Below, piece by piece: positions 53,931 to 58,479 of a DNA stretch of 58,479 nucleotides. The notes below the pieces were generated by a model. The model was not told the DNA's origin. It made no database searches and was given only the letters and a program-made list of their open reading frames with translations. The DNA is from DATCYZ01 sp036526195. GTDB lineage: Bacteria; Pseudomonadota; Gammaproteobacteria; Burkholderiales; SG8-39. Made by a program: the position numbers and the translations under genes. The stretch covers positions 1-58,479 of the forward strand of contig DATCYZ010000081.1 in assembly GCA_036526195.1 (NCBI GenBank), read 5' to 3'. Position 1 is the first letter of the stretch. Every line of letters starts with the position of its first letter.

Positions 53931-54605
53931 TCAGGCGTCGCGCCAGTCGACCACTGCGGAAATCGCCTCGCGCGCAGTGCGAAAGCGGTTCGCCGGGTGC
54001 GCGGGATCCTCGTAGCCGAAGGAGATGCCGCAGACCACGCGGCGGTCTTCCGCGATGCCGAAGTGCCTGCGCAGGAACGGCGAGCGCCCGGCGAGCGCGG
54101 CCTGCGCGATCGTCGCCACGCCGTGGTCCTGCGCCGCCAGCATGAAGTTGTTCACCCAGGCGCCGCAGTCGAGCACGCCGTAGACGCCGAGCGGCTCCGG
54201 CGTGGTCACCACGAGCGCGTGCGGCGCACCGAACAGGCGAAAGTTCTCCATCGCCTGGCGCGTCCCGCCTTCCTTGTCGCCGCGCTTCACGCCGACCGCT
54301 TCATAGAGCTGGAAGCCGCAGGCCCTGCGGCGCTCGAGGTAGACGCCGAGGTACTCGCGCGGCGTGGGGAAATCGGGTTGCGGCGCGGGCGAGGCGGCGA
54401 TGTCGGCGAGCAGCCCGGCGCGCAGCGCCTCGGTCGCCGCGCCGGAGGTGAGGATCACCTGCCAGGGCTGCGAGTTGCACCAGGACGGCGTGCGCTGCGC
54501 GGCGGTGAGGATGCTCTCGATGGTCTCGCGTGGCACCGGCTTGTCGAGGAAGCCGCGGCAGCTGTAGCGCGCCTCGAGCAGCGCCTTGAGTCCGGCGCCC
54601 ATCAT
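53931..54605 (-). CDS. Nitroreductase family protein
   Basis: The 224-residue FMN-dependent nitroreductase-like protein begins LLEARYSCRGFLDKPVPRET, with TPSWCNSQPWQVILTSG for FMN phosphate binding and WVNNFMLAAQDHGVATIAQA and VCGISFGYEDPAHPANRFR further on. It may reduce quinones, nitro groups or enoates. The ATG overlaps the DUF35 stop (ATGA), so it is the third gene after a thiolase-like protein and DUF35. The substrate may be a CoA-linked compound, by context only. Confidence 0.87.
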   Translation of the reverse strand: MMGAGLKALLEARYSCRGFLDKPVPRETIESILTAAQRTPSWCNSQPWQVILTSGAATEALRAGLLADIAASPAPQPDFPTPREYLGVYLERRRACGFQLYEAVGVKRGDKEGGTRQAMENFRLFGAPHALVVTTPEPLGVYGVLDCGAWVNNFMLAAQDHGVATIAQAALAGRSPFLRRHFGIAEDRRVVCGISFGYEDPAHPANRFRTAREAISAVVDWRDA

Positions 54606-55006
54606 TCCCCCGGCGTGAACATCGGCACCGGCGCGCCGCCGTCGGTGGGCTTGAACACCACCTTCACCCGCTGCCCGATGGCGAGCGCGTCGAGGTCGCA
54701 ATCGACCATGTTGGTCAGCATGGTGGGGCCTTCGTCGAGCGTGACGTAGGCGATTGCGTAGGGCGTTGGCACGCCGCGCCGCGTCACGCTGACGCTGTAG
54801 ATCGCGCCCCGGCCGGTGCTCTCCAACCAGTCGGTGTCGTTCGACCCGCACAGCGGGCAGACCGGTCGCGGGTACCAGTGCGCGGCCTTGCAGCCGGCGC
54901 AGCGGCGCACCAGCAGCTTGCCCTCGCGCGCCGCCTGCCACAGCGCGGCGTGCTCGGGGTACTCGACGGGGGCGGTGAGTTTGCGGTCTTGCGAAGCGGT
55001 GGCCAT
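54602..55006 (-). CDS. DUF35/OB-fold Zn-ribbon protein, partner of thiolase
   Basis: The 134-residue protein has an N-terminal helix, a zinc ribbon (CAGCKAAHWYPRPVCPLCG), and an OB-fold (GRGAIYSVSVTRRGVPTPYA). DUF35 proteins bind thiolase-like partners and help place acyl-CoA substrates. A GGAGAGGGG site precedes ATG 55006; a TTG at 55012 is a less likely start. It follows the thiolase-like gene with two bases between. Confidence 0.88.
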   Translation of the reverse strand: MATASQDRKLTAPVEYPEHAALWQAAREGKLLVRRCAGCKAAHWYPRPVCPLCGSNDTDWLESTGRGAIYSVSVTRRGVPTPYAIAYVTLDEGPTMLTNMVDCDLDALAIGQRVKVVFKPTDGGAPVPMFTPGE

Positions 55007-55008
55007 GT

Positions 55009-56175
55009 TCAACCCCTCTCCAGAATGAGCGTCGCGCTCGCGTGGCGCGCGCCGAGCATCCCGCCCATGCCCTGGGCGAGCGCGAGATCGCAGTTCTTCA
55101 CCTGCACGGCCGGGTGCGCCTCGCCGCGCAGTTGCCGCACCGCCTCGATCACCTTAGTGATGCCGCCGCGGTTCGCCGGGTGGTTGTTGCACAGGCCGCC
55201 GCCGTCGGTGTTGAAGGGCAGGCGGCCCTGTCCGGAGATCAGGTTGCCGTCGGCGACGAAGCGCCCGCCACGACCCTTGACGCAGAAGCCGAGGTCTTCG
55301 AGCTGCATCAGCACCGTGATGGTGAAGCTGTCGTAGATCGAGGCGTACTTGATGTCGGTCGGCTCCACCCCGGCTTCTTCGAAGGCGCGCGGACCGGACC
55401 AGGCCGCGGCGGAGAAGCTCAGGTCCACCTGCCCGCCGCGCGGGCCCTTCACCGCCTCGCCCGCGCCGAGCAGGTTGACCACCGGGCGCTTGAGTTTCCT
55501 TGCGATCTCGGGCCGCACCACCACCAGCGCGCCGCCGCCGTCGGACACCACGCAGCAATCGAGCCGGTGCAGGGGATCCGAGATCATCGGCGAGCCGACC
55601 ACCTCTTCCACCGTCACCCGGTCGCGCAGCATCGCGTGCTCGTTGTGCTGCGCATGGTGCGAGGCCGCCACCTTGATCCACGCCAGCTGCTCCGGCGTGG
55701 TGCCGTACTCGTGCATGTGGCGCGCCGCCACCAGCGCGTAGGCGTTTACCGTCACCAGGCCGTAGGGCGCCTCGAACGGGGCGTCGGGCAGGTTCGCGCC
55801 CCAGCTGCGCGCCTGCGTGCCCGAAGAGCCCTCGGAGCGGGGCCGGCCGGCGAGCGTGATCAGCGCCACGTCGCACTTGCCGGCAACGATCGCCTGCGCG
55901 GCGTGCGCCACGTGCACCAGGTACGACGAGCCCCCGGTGTCGGTACTGTCGAGGTGGCGGACCTTGAGGCCAAGGTAGTCGACCATGTTGAGCGCCCCGA
56001 GCCCGGGCGCGTCGCCGGCGCAGAAATAGGCGTCCACCTCGGAGAAGGACAGGCCGGCATCGGCGAGCGCGCCGTGCGCGCATTCGGCATGCAACTGGGC
56101 GACCGACTTGTCGGGGGCCTTGCGCGTCGGGTGCTCCCAGGCACCGGCGATGCAGGCTCTGCGTTTGAGGCTCAT
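55009..56175 (-). CDS. Thiolase-like (SCP2/lipid-transfer type) protein lacking the usual nucleophilic Cys
   Basis: The 388-residue protein has the SCP2-thiolase fold: SVAQLHAECAHGALADAGLS, HLDSTDTGGSSYLVHVAHAA, ASIYDSFTITVLMQLEDLGF and FNTDGGGLCNNHPANRGGIT. The catalytic Cys that follows such a loop in ordinary thiolases is Gly81 here; His332 in CNNHPANRGG is present. The pairing with DUF35 is like retro-aldolase (Ltp2/DUF35) or acyl-transfer complexes. It heads a three-gene operon with a nitroreductase last. The substrate is unknown. Confidence 0.87.
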   Translation of the reverse strand: MSLKRRACIAGAWEHPTRKAPDKSVAQLHAECAHGALADAGLSFSEVDAYFCAGDAPGLGALNMVDYLGLKVRHLDSTDTGGSSYLVHVAHAAQAIVAGKCDVALITLAGRPRSEGSSGTQARSWGANLPDAPFEAPYGLVTVNAYALVAARHMHEYGTTPEQLAWIKVAASHHAQHNEHAMLRDRVTVEEVVGSPMISDPLHRLDCCVVSDGGGALVVVRPEIARKLKRPVVNLLGAGEAVKGPRGGQVDLSFSAAAWSGPRAFEEAGVEPTDIKYASIYDSFTITVLMQLEDLGFCVKGRGGRFVADGNLISGQGRLPFNTDGGGLCNNHPANRGGITKVIEAVRQLRGEAHPAVQVKNCDLALAQGMGGMLGARHASATLILERG

Positions 56176-56239
56176 GCGGGGAGTTCCTTGTGCGTGCGGA
56201 TCGGACGACCGACTTGGTACCACATCGGACGGCAGGTGG

Positions 56240-57073
56240 TCAGCCTGTTTCGCCGCGCGTGCCGGTTCTGTCGGCGGCGATGATCCAGCCTTCGCCACGC
56301 GGCAGGCGGGGTGGCTGTCCATAGCGGGGCTGGCGCGACGCCCAGGCGGCCTGAACGGCGCACAAGACCGCGTCGAGCGCATCGCCGCTCGCGTCCGCAA
56401 CCAGGCTGCGACGCAGGGCCGGGGAGGCCGGTTCCAGCGTCACGTCGAGGGTGGATTCACCGCGCGCGAGTGCCGCGACGATCCGGCGACGTGCCGCCGC
56501 GCGCGCCGGCGTCTGCTTCGCGCGCGCGTCGTTCTTGTACGAGGCGCGCGTGATCGAGCGCGCGAGCAGCCCCGGATAGGCCTCCAGCGCGACGCGCCCA
56601 GGATCGCCCTGCGCGAGTCCCGGGACGTGGACGCCCGAGGCCGCGAGGCGCGGCGCGCCCTCGTGGAACATCAGCGCCACCGGCGGATTGACCAGCTTCA
56701 TCGGGCTCGACGAGCCTGCCGGAACGTCGGTGACACGATGCGCGTACTTGTGGCCCACCGGGCGCGAGGCCCGATAGGCGTCAAGGACCCGGCGCCACGC
56801 GGCGCGGTCGCAATTCGCGCAATGCGCCACCATCTTTCTCCAGTCGCGCGGCCAGCCGAGGTCCTCGCACAGTTCGGCCGGCAGGCCGAAGGGAAAGTCG
56901 AAGCCGCCGATCCACGGGCCGGGACGCGCGAGCAGGGCCTCGAAGGCGGGGAAATCCCGGATCGGCTCGATCGAATCGATCGTCAGCACGCGGCCGCGCA
57001 GCCGGCCGTGCGCCGCGGTGATCGACTTGCGCGGTCCCGGCGTGGAAGTGAAGTCGACGCCGAGAATCTTCAC
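56240..57073 (-). CDS. DUF429 domain-containing protein
   Basis: The 277-residue protein begins VKILGVDFTSTPGPRKSI at a GTG start that overlaps the upstream stop (GTGA). The DUF429 family has a predicted RNase H-like nuclease fold; WIGGFDFPFGLPAELCEDLG and the C-terminal DASGDALDAVLCAVQAAWAS (acidic cluster) are its visible blocks. No activity is proven for the group. It is last of a tight four-gene minus-strand set. Confidence 0.78.
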   Translation of the reverse strand: MKILGVDFTSTPGPRKSITAAHGRLRGRVLTIDSIEPIRDFPAFEALLARPGPWIGGFDFPFGLPAELCEDLGWPRDWRKMVAHCANCDRAAWRRVLDAYRASRPVGHKYAHRVTDVPAGSSSPMKLVNPPVALMFHEGAPRLAASGVHVPGLAQGDPGRVALEAYPGLLARSITRASYKNDARAKQTPARAAARRRIVAALARGESTLDVTLEPASPALRRSLVADASGDALDAVLCAVQAAWASRQPRYGQPPRLPRGEGWIIAADRTGTRGETG

Positions 57074-57594
57074 GGCCGGCGCAGGCGGACGTGCACCTGC
57101 GCGTCCCACGGAAAGCGCGCCTCGGGCGGAAACGGCGCCCCCTCGGGCAAGTCGAGTTCCGCGGCAGGCTTGACCAGCACCTTCTCCACCGAGACCGACT
57201 CGATCAGCCAGTCGTCGAACAGCACGGTGAACTCGGGCACGCCGCGCAGCAGCGCGGCAACGTAGCGGTTGGCGTGTTCCTTGTACGGACGTCCCGTGCC
57301 CGGGTCCCAGCCGCGTCCGGCCGAGGCCTCGCGCGCAAGCAGCGTGGACAGCCACGGATACTCGGCGAGGCGTCCGAGTCCCACCTGCGCCTCGCGCGCC
57401 GGGCCGGCCTGCGCGAGCAGGGCGCGGATCGATGCATGCGTCGAGCCCCGGCCGAGCGGGCAGGCCGGGCGCAGGCGCAGCAGGGCAGCGGCGGCCTGCT
57501 CCCGGCGTTCGAGCTTGACCGGGCATTCGGGCGCGTGATGCACCAAGTCCGCGCCGGCGAGCACGAGGCCGAGCAGCGCGACTTCAGGCGTCAT
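57070..57594 (-). CDS. Hypothetical protein
   Basis: The 174-residue protein was not recognised. It has a His/Cys patch near the N-terminus (DLVHHAPECPVKLERREQ), an Arg/Ala-rich middle and PFPPEARFPWDAQVHVRLRR at the end. No signal or membrane segment beyond a weakly hydrophobic start (EVALLGLVLAGADL). Coupled to both neighbours by four-base overlaps. Confidence 0.6.
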   Translation of the reverse strand: MTPEVALLGLVLAGADLVHHAPECPVKLERREQAAAALLRLRPACPLGRGSTHASIRALLAQAGPAREAQVGLGRLAEYPWLSTLLAREASAGRGWDPGTGRPYKEHANRYVAALLRGVPEFTVLFDDWLIESVSVEKVLVKPAAELDLPEGAPFPPEARFPWDAQVHVRLRRP

Positions 57595-57821
57595 CCTGGA
57601 CGTCGCGAGCGCAGCGCAATCGCGATGATGCGGCCCACGGCCCAGGCCATCATCGCGCCGCCGAGGCCGATGAGCAGCCAGGCCTTGCCGGGATCGCCGA
57701 GCGCCGGCAGCCACGCAGGCGGCGTTTCGGACACCAGGCCGTAGACGCCGAGTCCGGTGATCAGGGCACCGGCGGCGTCGGTGAAGACCAGGGACAGCGG
57801 GATGCGCAGCGGTTCGCTCAT
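57591..57821 (-). CDS. Small hypothetical membrane protein
   Basis: The 76-residue protein has two hydrophobic segments (AAGALITGLGVYGLV and AWLLIGLGGAMMAWAVGRII). It overlaps the genes on both sides by four bases (ATGA). Function unknown. Confidence 0.6.
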   Translation of the reverse strand: MSEPLRIPLSLVFTDAAGALITGLGVYGLVSETPPAWLPALGDPGKAWLLIGLGGAMMAWAVGRIIAIALRSRRPG

Positions 57822-58306
57822 GTGTGCGCCTCGATCGCCTCGCGCAAGGCCTGCGCCGACAGGTTGTAAATGCGGCCGTAGCCGGCGATGAAGCGCGCAT
57901 CCATCGGGAGGATGCGCCAGAAGGAAAAATCCGCGAGCGTGAAGTTGACCGCCTGTGCCGGGAACTTCGCGAGCCACTGCGCCTTCAACGTTTCGAAGGC
58001 CGCGCCCGCACCGGGCAGGGGTTCGGCGGTGCCGCGCACCGTAAGCCGCGCCAGCGTGAAGGGGTCCTCGCGCGCGTCGTCGGTCTCGGCGATCGACAGC
58101 GCGACGCGTGTATCGCCCGCCATGTCCTGGGTGTGCCAGGCGAGGCGGCTGATGTGAACGTGGAAGGCGGCGCCCTCGTCGGTCGCGAGAAAAAGCGTCA
58201 TCGAGGCCATCGGCTTACCGTCGCGCAGGGTGGCGAGGTGGGCGATCCGGGTGCCGCGCAAGAGGTGCGTGAGCGTCTCGGCATCGGCCCGGTCCATGGG
58301 GGGCAT
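57818..58306 (-). CDS. Pyridoxamine 5'-phosphate oxidase family protein (HugZ-like)
   Basis: The 162-residue FMN-binding split-barrel protein has LRGTRIAHLATLRDGKPMAS, HVHISRLAWHTQDMAGDTRV, LARLTVRGTAEP and FSFWRILPMDARFIAGYGRI. These resemble the HugZ/HutZ group of heme-utilisation proteins and related PNPOx-like proteins. The HugZ-type C-terminal domain is short here. Start 58306 has a GAGG site; ATG 58297 is an alternative. It heads the unknown operon and is divergent from lolC/E. Confidence 0.8.
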   Translation of the reverse strand: MPPMDRADAETLTHLLRGTRIAHLATLRDGKPMASMTLFLATDEGAAFHVHISRLAWHTQDMAGDTRVALSIAETDDAREDPFTLARLTVRGTAEPLPGAGAAFETLKAQWLAKFPAQAVNFTLADFSFWRILPMDARFIAGYGRIYNLSAQALREAIEAHT

Positions 58307-58326
58307 TGTAGTATCCTCGCCGCACC

Positions 58327-58479
58327 GTGCGATACGAACTCCTCGTCGGCCTGCGCTACACCCGGGCCAAACGCCGCAACCACTTCATCAGCTTCATCTC
58401 CGCGATGTCGATGGCGGGCATGGCGCTCGGTGTGGCGGCGCTGATCGTCGTGCTCTCGGTGATGAACGGCTTCCAGCAG
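58327..58479 (+). CDS. lolC: Lipoprotein-releasing system permease LolC/LolE (5' part only)
   Basis: Only the first 51 codons are in the window. GTG 58327 opens a sequence YELLVGLRYTRAKRRNHFIS, followed by the first membrane helix (MAGMALGVAALIVVLSVMNG). This is the conserved N-terminus of LolC/LolE, the inner-membrane permeases that release lipoproteins to LolA. Which of the two cannot be told from this part. recJ, prfB and lysS lie in the same genomic area, as in other betaproteobacteria. Confidence 0.9.
   Translation, partial: MRYELLVGLRYTRAKRRNHFISFISAMSMAGMALGVAALIVVLSVMNGFQQ

Overview
The window is a GC-rich, gene-dense chromosomal segment that looks betaproteobacterial (Burkholderiales or Rhodocyclales type). 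The evidence is gene content and synteny: bamD/rluD-pgeF-phaC-phaA-phaB-phaR, lysS-prfB, recJ next to an rpfE-like gene, and class I PHA synthase with PhaR. No rRNA, CRISPR array, insertion sequence, prophage or plasmid gene was seen. One tRNA gene, tRNA-Ser(CGA), lies directly behind serS. No gene-free stretch exceeds 300 bases. Long open frames opposite real genes are GC-bias shadows and are left out.

Layout. 1-4.8 kb: 3' end of ftsK, lolA, rarA, serS, tRNA-Ser and a CmcI-like methyltransferase. 4.8-11.6 kb: a possible catabolic group of RidA, a GlcF/HdrD-like Fe-S protein, a UxaA/GarD-type dehydratase, an EamA transporter and an orphan molybdopterin-dependent large subunit. 11.6-16.4 kb: a TonB-like protein and a split Fe(III) ABC transporter (ATPase, permease, binding protein) with two Fur-box-like sites. 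16.5-21 kb: NlpC/P60 lipoprotein, secretin-like orphan, DinG/YoaA-type helicase and a D-erythronate dehydrogenase-like enzyme. 21-31.7 kb: bamD, rluD, pgeF and the polyhydroxyalkanoate cluster phaC-phaA-phaB1-phaB2-phaR, then rimO and a second thiolase. 31.7-35.5 kb: palindromic repeats, DUF427, an enoyl-CoA hydratase, two divergent EamA transporters and a glycine-zipper protein. 35.7-47.3 kb, all on the minus strand: lysS, prfB with its programmed frameshift, a TRAP transporter, three small genes including an exported methyltransferase-like protein, recJ, an rpfE-like gene and an exonuclease/GIY-YIG fusion. 47.4-50.6 kb: MscS channel, small proteins, a predicted methyltransferase and a ClpP-fold exported protein. 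50.6-58.5 kb: an AroQ-like protein without its catalytic residues, PEP carboxylase, a nitroreductase/DUF35/thiolase-like operon, a four-gene unknown operon, and the first 51 codons of lolC/lolE.

How the parts work together. phaA, phaB and phaC turn acetyl-CoA into PHB, with PhaR as the regulator and PEP carboxylase feeding the TCA cycle. Iron uptake is probably Fur-controlled. The strongest unexplained signal is an AT-rich palindrome, GTAACATATATGTTAC. It occurs twice exactly and once degenerately, each time alone in the gap between two convergent genes. Other points worth a second look are the AroQ homologue lacking active-site residues beside ppc, a thiolase-like protein lacking its nucleophilic Cys and paired with DUF35, a four-Cys cluster in the iron-ABC ATPase, and a palindromic operator candidate just downstream of the predicted TRAP promoter.
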